Assembly: GCA_023014365.1 (NCBI GenBank)
Contig: JAEBUN010000004.1
Coordinates: 1,984,001-2,048,000, forward strand
Reading direction: 5' to 3'
From: Lepiota brunneoincarnata
Lineage: Eukaryota > Basidiomycota > Agaricomycetes > Agaricales > Agaricaceae
DNA length: 64,000 bases
Every line of letters starts with the position of its first letter. The stretch's first letter is position 1. The notes beneath the pieces were generated by a model. The model was not told where the DNA came from. It was given only the letters and a program-made list of their open reading frames with translations, and did not search any database. Shown in pieces: positions 35,918 through 52,864 of the stretch. The position numbers were made by a program, and so were the translations under genes.

Positions 35918-37447
35918 TCACGCCAGAGCATCCAGTTCTTCAACAGACCCCACCATTCCTGACTTGGCGAAAATCTTGCCTTTGACTCCTTCCAGACCCT
36001 CACCACCGTAGGTCACGAGTGGCGAGATCTCAATAAAAACGTCTTCCTTGACAATTGCACCCGCATTCTCCAAGAAACGTCGGTGTTGAGCAAGCAAGTC
36101 GCGTCGACTGGCCTCAGGGTCATCTGAGCCAGTACCCGGAGCATTTTTCAGGGGACTAAACTCTTCCTGCCTCTCGACCTCCAACACAGCAAACTGTTCC
36201 GTAAAGGGGAACACATCGAAGACGAACATCTCAAGTTTCATACCGTTAGGTTTGCTTGGCTTGACCAATTCGCCAGTTTCAAGGCTGACGTGCGGAATTT
36301 TCTTGCGAGCAATGTGGAAGGCGAGTTCCTCCTCAAAGTTCTCCACTTGATTGAGGAATGCGGTGGTGTAAAAGTGGTTGGCGATGTTACCGGCCCTGAA
36401 AGTGAGTTCACCAGTTTCTGGGTCTCGCCGCTCGGCCTCCTCTTTCGAAATTTCGGAGTACTCGACGACGCTATATTTACTACCACGGCGGGCAACAACG
36501 CCCACCGATTCTGAGGGTGAGGCTTTAGGGACCACCTTGGCTGCGCAGTCCACTTGTTTCTGGATCCCGTAACCGAGGAAAACCGGATCCGCAACGCGCA
36601 CGAGGCAGTTGTCCACGCAGTATGCATGCACATAGAGGACTCCGCGGTTCTTGAGGTCGGAAAGGACTGTGTGAGACTTGTTGGCGGAAAGGGGAGCACG
36701 GGTAGCGGCATAGAGTCCACCGTTGCCATCGGGTGCGACGGCGACATGGGAAGGGGTTTCCAGGAGGACTTTACCCTCCATTGTCAAGCAGGGGAGGGTC
36801 CCTGTAAGAAACATAAATTTATATTCATGAGGGTAGAAAAGAAACATACCTTGCTCGAAGAAGATGACATTCGCCGGGTTCAAACCAAAGTACGAGTGTC
36901 GGATGAAGAATGCTTCCGTATCACAACGGGTCGGGCCACTCGTCATGACATACCAGGGGATCGCTACCGATCCTGGTGGTCTGCCGGTTTCTTGTTCAGC
37001 TACTTGTTGCAAGCGAGCAATCCGCTCTGCTTGGTATTGGAATAAGGACTTGTGAGATGGGAGCCCAATGTCATAGCATCCCTTCGGTGCGCTGCTGCCC
37101 AAGCGGGTACCCTGACCGCCTGCCATGAGCAGAACACCGACTTGGCCACGAGAAATGGCATCGAGGCCGATACGGCGCCATTCACGCTGCTTTTCGGGAT
37201 TGCCAACGGCGGAGTCGGTAGCATCCTTAGAAACGGGCTCAATAGGTTCGGTCCCCGTCGCAGGATCGTTGAAAGCAGCTTCCGCAGCGACGGACTTTAG
37301 GTAGATGCGATTGACGCGCTCGATATCCAGCGCCTCGAGCTGGGCGGTAAGAACATCCCGCTCGGGCTGGGAGAGATTGGCCCAGAATTTGAAGAGGTGA
37401 TCTTGGCCTGCTGCTTCGTAACGCTTTCTGAGATTGTCGATAGACAT
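35918..37447 (-). CDS. UAP1: UDP-N-acetylglucosamine pyrophosphorylase
   Basis: Cytosolic enzyme making UDP-GlcNAc from GlcNAc-1-P and UTP, the precursor for chitin, GPI anchors and N-glycans. Single frame from MSIDNLRKRYEAAGQDHL. The nucleotide-binding signature is LLMAGGQGTRLGSSAPKGCY. Further family blocks are WYVMTSGPT, LPCLTMEGKVLLETPSHVAV, APDGNGGLYAAT, VLYVHAYCVDNCLVRVADP, FLGYGIQ and MKLEMFVFDVFPF. A 48-nt intron near 36800-36847 (donor GTATGT, acceptor TTACAG) happens to keep the frame; without it FFEQG joins TLPCL. Length (about 490 residues after splicing) is normal. Confidence 0.95.
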   Translation of the reverse strand: MSIDNLRKRYEAAGQDHLFKFWANLSQPERDVLTAQLEALDIERVNRIYLKSVAAEAAFNDPATGTEPIEPVSKDATDSAVGNPEKQREWRRIGLDAISRGQVGVLLMAGGQGTRLGSSAPKGCYDIGLPSHKSLFQYQAERIARLQQVAEQETGRPPGSVAIPWYVMTSGPTRCDTEAFFIRHSYFGLNPANVIFFEQGMFLFYPHEYKFMFLTGTLPCLTMEGKVLLETPSHVAVAPDGNGGLYAATRAPLSANKSHTVLSDLKNRGVLYVHAYCVDNCLVRVADPVFLGYGIQKQVDCAAKVVPKASPSESVGVVARRGSKYSVVEYSEISKEEAERRDPETGELTFRAGNIANHFYTTAFLNQVENFEEELAFHIARKKIPHVSLETGELVKPSKPNGMKLEMFVFDVFPFTEQFAVLEVERQEEFSPLKNAPGTGSDDPEASRRDLLAQHRRFLENAGAIVKEDVFIEISPLVTYGGEGLEGVKGKIFAKSGMVGSVEELDALA

Positions 37448-37600
37448 GGTGGAAGCGCGAGGTAAATGAGAGAAACGACGGATACACGAGGGCTGTGATT
37501 ATATGCACGCGAGGTGGGGATTCGGTGTTTGCCGTCCTTCAGTGAGCAACGCTCAAGTGCTCAAGTCGGCGATGACCTCTCCTGACATCACCTAACTGTG

Positions 37601-37955
37601 TCAACTACCCAGCACTGCATCCCCCTTACGTTTCATCCCTCGCTCATTGGCTTGAACATGCCGTGCTTTCCTACTGGACCTGCCTGTTGAAGGGCTCCTG
37701 AGCGCCACATCGTGCTCCTGTATGATATGCGATAGGACTAGATCGATGAGATGAACGGTAGCGCGATAGACGAAAGCCTGGCTGGCTTCCCGGAATAATA
37801 TACGAAGACCGCCCATTGCCCGGCGATTCGGCCAATATTTCTTCACAGCCAATCGGCGCAGGACGAGCGAAAATATCCGTGCATGCGTCTAACAGAAGCC
37901 GAAATAAAATGCTTCCGTCCTTCAACATGCTCTGTAGCAAATCCTGGTCAGGCAT
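37601..37955 (-). CDS. Small basic hypothetical protein
   Basis: No family recognised. The first frame reads MPDQDLLQSMLKDGSILFRL, LLDA. The second, one base over, reads ARIFSLVLRRLAVKKYWPNR, RAMGGLRILFREASQAFVYR, ATVHLIDLVLSHIIQEHDV and ends basic (RKARHVQANERGMKRKGDAV). Dropping one base near 37884 joins them into a continuous all-helical protein of about 117 residues. The REASQAFV...HIIQEHDVALRSP pattern is loosely reminiscent of a histone-fold helix, but this is weak. It lies just upstream of UAP1 on the same strand. Confidence 0.45.
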
Positions 37956-38297
37956 TTTGATCACTTGTTCGCAGTATGGTTCTCTCTCTCGTGCTCGCCG
38001 CTATATTTGAACTGGATACCCATGCTTTGCCCCCGAGTAACCGGTCTGATGGCTAGTCGACATACCGTCTATGTGGCATGAGACCAGTTGCTCAGAGAAC
38101 ACAAGAGTAGAACATGGTTCTTATCCGGGAAACCACGCGGTCCAACTTTGAGCAACAATCATATCAGTCATTCTGGCGTTTGCTTGTTCCTCTATGGTCA
38201 GGAAAACACGACGGTCTCGCCTGCTTCCTATCATATATAAGCGCTGATCTGACGCTGGATATGTCTGGGATTCCCTTCGTGCACATATCCTGCTACT
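37956..38297. promoter_or_regulatory. Promoter region of the first GH5 gene
   Basis: About 340 bases between the small hypothetical gene and the first glucanase. A TATA-like TATATAA lies at about 38233-38240, some 60 bases before the start codon, at a plausible distance. The presence of further control sites could not be judged. Confidence 0.4.
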
Positions 38298-40070
<1,773 letters not shown>

Positions 40071-40595
40071 TTTGATATTACTATTAGCCCATATATATAT
40101 CATCCTATACCCCGTTGGTCGATGTATGTATAAACATCTCTGATGCCCCGCCTCGTTGGGACCGACCGTGGATTGATGCAACCTGTCCTTTTCGTAATAT
40201 GTTACGCACCACCGTGCACGCATAATTGTCAGCTCGGCACAGTATTTCAATTTCCTCAGCCCTCGTGGAGGGGGTGAGTGTCGAACATGGAGCATCAACC
40301 GGGCAGGCTCAATTCCGGCTCTCCTGATATCAAGTTGTCGTCGTGGATTCGCCCCTGGCATGGTCCGCCCTGTGAGCGCGATGGTTCTTTAGCTTCTGGG
40401 CTACATAAATGCGGCGTGTAGCTTTGAGCAGGGTATAAATTGGGCTCGATCCGAATTAAGTCTAAGTCACCGTACCAGCCGTCAAGACCCGCGCTAGAAT
40501 CCAGGAGAGCATATAAACATTCACTTGGCTAATCACCGCAACCCATCGATACAATTTTCTACCTCTTCTCAGTACCCCCACACTCCTTTATAACA
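40071..40595. promoter_or_regulatory. Intergenic region and promoter of GH5 copy 2
   Basis: About 525 bases between copies 1 and 2. A TATAAAC (about 40512) precedes the copy 2 start codon by about 80 bases. The stretch holds the copy 1 3' end and the copy 2 promoter. No other gene was recognised. Confidence 0.4.
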
Positions 40596-44825
<4,230 letters not shown>

Positions 44826-45017
44826 GACACATCCCGATGGAATGTCATTGCTGATTAGTACTAATCCTACCCTCGTTACATATAGAGTTTAATCGTAAAT
44901 AGAGCCTTGGGCTTCCGAATCTTGAACTAATATGAGTTTCTAGTGTGAACTGCGGACGAGAAAGATGGGGTATATCTATGTTGACAAAGATATGGAGGCG
45001 CAATGTTCGAGTGCTAA

Positions 45018-46496
45018 TCATGAACGATTATCCCGCGCTTTCTTGTACAAACCAATAATGAGGTCATTTGCAGTGAGTGTGATGATACTAACCAAGAATC
45101 ATGATTGCATCCCTTGAAGTTTTGGGATAAACTCACGTATGCGGCGCTATGCGCATAAAATGAGCGGTCGAACCTACAGAAGACGGTATTAGACTTATAC
45201 TCGTTTGGGATTCCTAGATGAGGCATACCTTTGTATAAACCGCGTACACCCTCTATCCTGAATGTCTTCCATAGACAGTCTATGGGATTCTTGTACAACG
45301 TTCCTCTCATTTTGCCGTCGGGTCCACGTACTGTCGGTTGGTTATACATTCGGGTAAGGGTCTGCAAACGATATGAATCCGTGCTCAGGTTCGGAGCAAT
45401 AGACATACAGTATCTGCTGGCTGCATGGCAACGCACTAGCAGGTTTCAAACAAGTCATGGTCACATACCGCACACAATATATACTGACTCACTACACACG
45501 CGCCAGATATCGTACTGCTTGCGAGGAAAGTCCATGTGCTGTCAGCTGGCAGGATTCCGTGTTTGACCAACTGATTTTTAGTGAAATTGTAACTTGGAAG
45601 TTGTACTGAAGAACCCATCGACGTTCTCAGAATCGCTGCGTCAATGCCGCGAACGAAACCACGAGGACCTTCTACTGAGAAGATGGTTTTGAGGGCATCA
45701 AAGGAGCTTTTATAACAGTGCTGTGCGCCCACCGGGAGTGCGGGAGAATATGCCTGGTAGATTTTAGTACGTCGCTGACTCGTGAAAATCACAATATCTA
45801 CCTGCATTCGGGCCTTGATCAAGAAGAGAGGGTTCCCCAGTGAAGCTATATTTATCAGGCAGAGAGAGCGAGATATAGGGAAAGACCTCACCTCCAACAG
45901 CACCACTAACAGCGCCTGCCAATACTGATGTAAACGGGACCTGCTCTTCAGGTGCCCAGCCGAGAAATTTGTTGAAGCTTTTCCGGAAGGGCTCATAGAA
46001 GCCTAGGAGGAGATCAATGGAGTCCGTGGCAGCCAGTTATTGTTCGTACCAAGGCGGGAACCGTTTAATAAAATCTATTCGGGAGTTAGACAGGCGGAAT
46101 GGGCAGGGGTACGGCATGGCTCACCTGGTAAGCATACTATAAGGACGTGATCAGCGGGACGCCTGAATAGATGGCCAGGCTACTCACCGCAGGTGGTAGC
46201 CCCCGTTGCACACCTCGAAGGCCCTCGTTCCTCCAGGTCTTTGCCCAGACATCAAATGTATTCTTGTACACCCTTTTCCCCCCACTCTTTGATAGCTCGC
46301 CTTGCAGCTGCAGTCGTGTTTTGGCGACTTCTGCAGGATTGGAAACGGTGACCTAGAAATAAGTATGGATATTGGTATTTGTGTCTGATGACGGGAACCT
46401 GCTCACCGCTGTGCATGCTGCAATTGCGCCACAGATAAAGCCTTCCGCTGTAGATATAGGCGTAGAATCTTGTGGGGCGGGCAGTGTGGAAGCCAT
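45018..46496 (-). CDS. OAC1: Mitochondrial carrier, oxaloacetate/sulfate-type (OAC1/SLC25A35-like)
   Basis: Inner-membrane solute carrier. The N-terminus is MASTLPAPQDSTPISTAEGF. Three repeats each carry a carrier motif: NPAEVAKTRLQLQGEL, GNPLFLIKARMQ, and MQPADT followed by TLTRMYNQP. Repeat-end helices include GLRGVQRGL, GPRGFVRGIDAAILRTSMGS and GVRGLYKG. It closes with FMRIAPHT and ANDLIIGLYKKARD. Substituted motif residues and the QLPSYNFTKNQL block fit the OAC1 group better than phosphate or ADP/ATP carriers. Seven or more short introns are needed. Substrate assignment is by family resemblance only. Confidence 0.85.
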
Positions 46497-46796
46497 CCCA
46501 GGTGGGAGAGAGCAGGAGAAAGGTGAACCGAGGTCAGGTGAAAAATTGGAGGGGCGGCGGTTTTCTCGGACCCAGAGCTACTGCCGCCGAGTTGGAGCTG
46601 CCACAGTCGGACGTGACTCAGGCTCAGAGACGTTTACACTACACGGAACTAGGCCTAGGAGGTGCGGCAGGAAGTGAAGCGATAGACAAACGCGGGTCAC
46701 GTGGTCGCCCGTTGCACGTGCCTTGACTGGGCGCTTCCTCAACTACTTCTGACCCTCGGTGATGTCAATGACTCCTTGCCCCCAACGCGGCATGTG
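46497..46796. promoter_or_regulatory. Divergent promoter with CACGTG box
   Basis: The 300 bases between the mitochondrial carrier (minus) and MDM1-like gene (plus) contain GGTCACGTGG with the core CACGTG at 46698-46703, the same E-box core as at 158-167. This is a candidate shared bHLH site. Confidence 0.35.
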
Positions 46797-49700
46797 ATGG
46801 CCAGCCACTTCAACATGCATAAAGTGGCCCTTGTTGGCCTCCTTGCTGTCCTGCTTCCCATTGTCTCTAGGCTCGCAGCCTCTCCATTACTCCTCCTTAT
46901 CCTCTCGCCATTCATATTCTTTCTCTTTGCTCTCGCTTTTATCGTTGCCACTGTCTCCGTTGGCCATCATCTTGACTCTAAGCGACAGCCAGTACGAACC
47001 AATATTTACCATGCTGCAAGACCCTTTGCATTCTCGACTCCTGCAGCGTGGCAAGCGGTTCTCATCCGATCTCAATGGTCCCAGAACACACCACAACCTC
47101 TTCCACCCTTGTGTCCGGAATCACCAGAAATGTCGTCCGCTTTGAACGATATCATCAACAGCATTATAAGAGATTTTGTTTGGATGTGGTATAGGGATAT
47201 CTCGACCTCCCCATCCTTTCCAACCGCTGTTTCTTCCTTGATCCATGCATCACTTGCACAATTGTTGCATAGAGCGTCAGGCATCGACCTTGCCGCGCTT
47301 ATCATTAGGCGCATCCTTCCTAAAGTTACTACCCACATCGACCAATTCCGTCAATCCGAGATGGCTCTTCGTGGTGCTGGATTGGAGCGAAAGCTAACGC
47401 AGTCGGAGGAGCTCGATCTCCTCCTCGCCAGTCGCTATGCAGGGAAGGGTGCTACAAAACTTCATCCCGCGATCGATAACCTCTCTACTACGTTCACGAA
47501 ACAGAACGAGGAAATGCATCTCCGACAACTCATTGATCGCGTGTTGCCATATATCCTCCCAGAAGCCGAGGCCCGCAGCAAGGCACTTAGGATTATGGCT
47601 AGGGAAATCGTAGCTTGCTCTGTATTATATCCACTGATGGATATGGTGACAGACCCTGACTTTTGGAACCGAATGATTGACCATGTGGTATGTTCAAGTA
47701 CCGTCTCTTCATCAAAGGCTCATCCTTAATGTATCTGTAGGCAGGGGCTGTCATTCATCAACAGCGAGTAGCATTGGCCCTTTTTATCATGATCCCTGAG
47801 CTTACTATCGCGTTTCTAGAAAGCTCATCACCAAAGTCCGGAATATATTAGAGGCACAATCACCACGATCTATCGGCCATCACACTTCTAGCCAAGCCCA
47901 GACTCTTCCAACAGCGGAGACCATTACTATTCGTACCGATATACGTCAGTTTGAATCGTTCTTGAAAAGTATCAACCGTTGCTCGTCTCTTTTGGATGCC
48001 AGGAGGCTGAAGAATGACATTGTGGGTGAGATAAGACGGACTCGGATGCTCCTTGGTATGTCCCCCTCCCCCATCCACCATTTTCATTGCTCAATTACTT
48101 GCTTAACTACTTGGAAAAGCCAATCATGAAAAGGACGACTGGATCAACGGGGAAAAAACAGAAGATGTCGTTGCTTTCTTGGATCGGTTATACACTGCAA
48201 AACGTAGGGTGGAGGAGCGCATTGTATTGCTCGGAGGTGGGGACGGCTCCAAGCAGCCAGCACTTCAAGACGCAGACTAGCAAGCTGGGGATATTCTCTA
48301 CGTGATGTGCTCAGAAACCCTAGTTCACTTTCCTACTTCATGGAGTTCATGGATCGAAGACATCGCTCCCTTCCAGTTCAATTTTGGCTTACGGTGGAGA
48401 GCTTTAAGAATCCACTAGAAACCGTGGATTCAGATTCTTCTGGCTCAGAAGAAGATATCCAGGACCTGTCCGTCTCCCCGACTCTTAGAGAGGACATCTC
48501 TATGATCCATGACCTCTATTTCTCCACCTCAATCATACATCCAACTCTCTCTCCAATAGCAAAGAAGCACATCGACATTATACGGAACTTTGTACAAAAT
48601 AGTGTCGACTCCTCTCAGGCCGCGCAACGTAGAGTTCGGCACAGTGTCCTGCTCGCCCAGCGCCAAGTCGAAAAGGACATGGAACAGGATTTTGAGGAAT
48701 TCGAAAGATCAGATCTCTGGTTCCGTGTTATTAACGATACAGACTTTTCAGCCAGGGTAACTCCAGATTCTCCGCATGGTAGCAGTCGTGCTACGGCTAT
48801 GACATCTCCCCTCCTCTCATCAACGAAACACGAACATCCCACAGTCCCGCAATTCATTTATGAAGGGGAAAGTCCTATTTTGAAGATGCAACGAACGGCA
48901 AGTTCGGGTTCTGGTCGTTCTTCAAGCCGTACCTTCACAAACAATATTGAAGTCCTAATGTCACCAGTCACCGAAAGCGGTACCGAATTTACGCGAGCAC
49001 CTCTTTTCAATGATCCCGAGGATGAGATGCAACGGGCAGAAGAAAATCGAATGGAAGCCATCCATGCCGCGCTTACGGACATCATGGCTCTTGAGAACGA
49101 ACAATCCGAGCCTGTACTTTTTGGAGAAGAGTCACACGAACCCAGGAAATTATTCAAGACTTCCCACTGAACAGGGCCGGGGCAAGAAGAGAGTTACTTT
49201 CGACGACGTAGAAGAGCAAGATGACGGGGATGACGCTGGTCTGGAGAACTCAATAACAGAGGAAAACGCCCCTTATCGCCCTGCAGGACCTGGAGATCTC
49301 CAACTCTCCTACGAGATTGCTCGACTCAGCGATAAAATATCTCACCTGGAGGCACAAGAAGCAATGTTGGACAACCTAATACGGAAGGCAGAGTTGACAG
49401 GAGATATGCAGGAATTGAAACTGCTTGATAAATCCAAGTCAGCCATGAATCGGGAGCTAAGGGAGCTACAGTTCCAGAAAACTCAATATGAAGAGCAGGA
49501 GACTGCCAACCGGCTCATATCGGACCGGACGAAAGTGTCGATTGTAAGCTCCACCGTGAGCGAAGAGGATGGAAAATCAGTGGTGCGGTACCTCATTGAG
49601 GTCCAGCAGCTGGCTCGTGATGGAAGTTTTGCATCGGGCTGGGTCGTTGCAAGGAGATATAATGAATTTTTCAATATGCACAACCGGCTGAGGGAAAGAT

Positions 49701-50848
49701 ATGTATTGGTGAGAAACCTAGACTTTCCAGGAAAGAGGCTTGTGAAGGCATTATCCGGGAGTTCTGTGGATACTCGTCGGGTCGCGCTAGAGAAATATTT
49801 ACAGGTGAGTAGGACAACTATGCCTTTATGTGTTGAATGTTGATGTGTTGTCCAGAATTTGATTGCTATCCCCATTGTATGTGAGAGCAATGAGCTCAAG
49901 GCCTTTCTGTCGCGCGACTCTCCGTTCGTTGCTGGAAACCCAGACATCTCGTCGAAGTCTTTCTCTGGAACCGACCTCGTGAAGAACGTCTACCGACACG
50001 TAACAGAAAGCATTGACGATATGTTCTTTGGACCCTCAATGCTAGATGTCATGATCCAACGTCTCACGCAGCAAGCAGCGGAGCTTGCTGGGATTGTGGG
50101 TTCAGGGGTCAATGACGAGGATCTCGTCGCCCAAGCTCTAAACGCCTCGGGGAAGTCAACAACAGAAGCTGCCCTGATGCAAATCTCGGGAGACTTGAAG
50201 TTATTGGAGGGCGAGGCAGCAACGTTCACGGCCCCGATTTGCGACTTGATCCTTGCGGTGTTCGAGCTCAATAAGAAGAACAACTGGTTGCGAAAGCAGG
50301 CCATTGTTATCATACTTCAGCAGGTTTTGGGGGGCACTATCGAGAGGTGTGGTACACGCGGACCGAAAGTGACACTGAAGCTGACCCCTGCCTAGGAAAA
50401 TCCGTGACACTGTCAAAGGGCTCGTTGAAGAGCCAAAAATTATGAGTTACCTGAATATGTTCCGCGATAGCCTTTGGTCTGGCGGGAAGCTCAAACCGCC
50501 AGTGGCACCTCGAACTGCGGAAGATAGGGTTCGCACTAGGGATGAGGCGAACCGCAAACTTTCTTCACTTGTACCTGGTATACTCTACTGCAAATTTCTT
50601 CGGAGGCTCAGATCTTGATTTTTTGCTTTCCTTAGACCTCGCTGCAAACATGATTGGGAGGACTAACGCTCGACGAGGCGCGCGACGAATATTCGCAGTA
50701 TTGCAGAATCGCCGCCTGAACCAACATATTGCCTACACCATTGTTGATGAGGTTAGTACATACCTCACACCGTTGCCATCCTCCCTAACGCCGCCCGTCG
50801 TAGGTGTTTACTGCCTTGTTCCCCGAATCTAACGCAACTCCATCTTAA
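46797..50848 (+). CDS. MDM1: Mdm1-type sorting nexin (PXA-RGS-PX-nexin C)
   Basis: ER membrane tether at nucleus-vacuole or lipid-droplet contacts. The start at ATG 46797 gives MASHFNMHKVALVGLLAVLL and two adjoining hydrophobic helices (ER anchor). The PXA domain includes DIINSIIRDFVWMWYRDIS and ARSKALRIMAREIVACSVLY followed by PLMDMVTDPDFWN. The RGS-like domain has LSYFMEFMDRRHRSLPVQFW. Next come a coiled coil (KISHLEAQEAMLDNLIRKAE), a PX domain (SGWVVARRYNEFFNMHNRLR, LVRNLDFPGKRL), and a nexin-C domain (MFGPSM-like FFGPSMLDVMIQRL; GGTIERKIRDTVKGL). It ends VFTALFPESNATPS. Frame breaks consistent with extra single bases occur at about 48239-48242, 48294-48295 and 49156; otherwise all domains are present. 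Confidence 0.88.
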
Positions 50849-50953
50849 CCATCTTCGCTTTGTCTGACCCGTGCCCTGCCAATTGAGCCGTTCAACACGT
50901 GTGAAACTACTGTTCAGGATAATGAGTAATGATGTTCATGAATAAATATCTAT

Positions 50954-52814
50954 CTATAATAATTTACCGTCGCCATTGACATACCACCGCCGACACCCAC
51001 GGCTCCTGGACCCTCCATGGGGACTCCCGTATCCCATGCTGCGGACTGCTGGCGTTGGCGTGGTTGAGCTTTCAGGATTGTTCTTAGGTTTCTTATTTCG
51101 ATGTTTATAGAGCTGTGAGTATGAGGCGCTCGGATCGTCAAACCTGTAGCCGATTATCCATTGGTGTCAGACGAGGCGCGGCAAGGCTAGAGCGACGTAC
51201 ACTCTGATTGCATGCAAGAGATAACCACCAGAACCTGACATATTCATGAGAGGATGTGTCCGACCGGGTAGAACCTACAGATTGTCAATAAACGGGCTCA
51301 GCGTCCCCACCCTACCCACCTGGTAACGCCGCAACCAAGACTCGGAGAGGCTCGGTGAGAGCCATTCAGGAAAGTTCCGGAGTTTTGTATGTAGGTCTGC
51401 TAGAACCTGTGGATGAGGGCTATATACGACCAAATTCCCCGAACCACCCAAGTACTGCGCATATTTCTCGACGATTGAATATGGATCGTACTGAGTTGCG
51501 AGTATTAGCCTGTCAGACGTAGTGAAATTGTGCCCTGCAAACCAAGAGCATATTTCTCACCCGTCAAACTCCCCATTGAATAATTCCTCCCGTGTGGAAT
51601 AAAGATGGTTTGTCATGGCTTTTCGTTTGTTTAAACGGGACTTTTGACGCTCAGATTTGACTTCTTGTGCAGCGGTCTCACTCGGTGGTAGTACTGTGCT
51701 CAGGTGTTAGTGAGGTTCGACGAGGTTGATTAGAGAGCTCAGGCCCACTTGGTGTGTGGCTCTCATCAGCTGTGGCCCAATTGAGTGATGACAAGACATC
51801 GGTGATGTTGGGCGAGAAGTTCATGTTGGTCATCACAGGATACGGCGGAGGAGATTCGGAGTCGTGGATTGTTACTAGCCTTCCTTCCCCTGCATTTGAG
51901 TGAGAAAAAGCGGACGAGCAAAATTGGAGGGACAGTACCTCCCATACGCTCGAGCACAGCAGCAACTATAATACCAGATGCGTCATCAACCACGATGTAT
52001 TTTCCCCCAGGTCTGACATTGCCGAGGTTCAAGATCTGGGAGAGAGTGTCTACTCGAATATCCCGTAGCCGCGCCTGGTCTTTCGTGAACCAGTACTCGC
52101 AGACATTGTAAATCGTTGGGGCAAGCGTCGTGAAAGTTTTGGAATATCTTTGCAATCATGAGACCAACCGAGCAATCGAGCAATCGAGGAAGTTTACATA
52201 CTTCACTTCCTTGCGTTTTTTGTACTTCTCCTTGCTGTATTCTGTCTTGAGAGAGTAGTTGGAGTGTTGTTCAATCTGCTTCTTAATGATGTCCTGGTAA
52301 CATCTGATGAACAGCCGACCGACCGCACAAGAGGTTGAACGTACTGAGGCGTGGACTCCAGCCTGTTTAAGCTGCTGGATCTCTTGCAATGTCAGAGGTT
52401 GAACAAACTCCCCGTCGTTAATATATTCATTTGTTGCATCTGTATCCTCTGCAGATAATATCAGACCGAAACAAGCGTGGATCGCGCCAGTTCCTACCTA
52501 CTTCCTGCAAGGTGCGAGGCGGTAACGCCTTCAACTTTTTGCCGTGAACCTCGTAGGTAATGCCATATGGTTGTCCGATGAGTTCGTTGGCATAGAATGA
52601 CCCGAATTTTTTCACAGTGACAGTCCTTTAACTGAGTGGGTAATCAGTCCTGGATGTGGCAGTAGAGGACGTACACATTATCGTCAACCTTAACACTCCG
52701 GATGTCGCCGCTCGGTATTTGGACAAGAACGTTGTCCCCAGGCTGAATAGCAGTATCCCTGAGCACTATTTCCCGCTGATTAGCACCCTTCCGTATGTTC
52801 GTTTTCGGAGGCAT
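50954..52814 (-). CDS. TRM6: tRNA (adenine-58-N1) methyltransferase non-catalytic subunit TRM6
   Basis: Partner of Trm61 in the nuclear enzyme making m1A58 in tRNA, including initiator tRNA-Met. The start MPPKTNIRKGANQREIVLRD leads into the N-terminal barrel (GDNVLVQIPSGDIRSVKVDD; VKKFGSFYANELIGQPYGIT, YEVHGKKLKAL). The linker has EYINDGEFVQPLTLQEIQQL and KTEYSKEKYKKRKEVKY. The Rossmann-like domain includes RVDTLSQILNLGNVRPGGKY, IVVDDASGIIVAAVLERMGG, EGRLVTIHDSESPP and LILATQYDPYSIVEKY. The C-terminus carries PGRTHPLMNMSGSGGYLLH. The product is of the usual fungal length. The start codon is only 50 bases from that of the divergent She4 gene. Confidence 0.92.
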
Positions 52815-52864
52815 GAGGTGATGATGATAAAAAAGTGTTGTGATCGTGATGATCGTGATGTTTC

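Noticed and set aside
36795..36850. Apparent 16-residue hydrophobic insertion in UAP1
   Set aside because: It is a 48-nt intron with good splice sites that happens to be a multiple of three.
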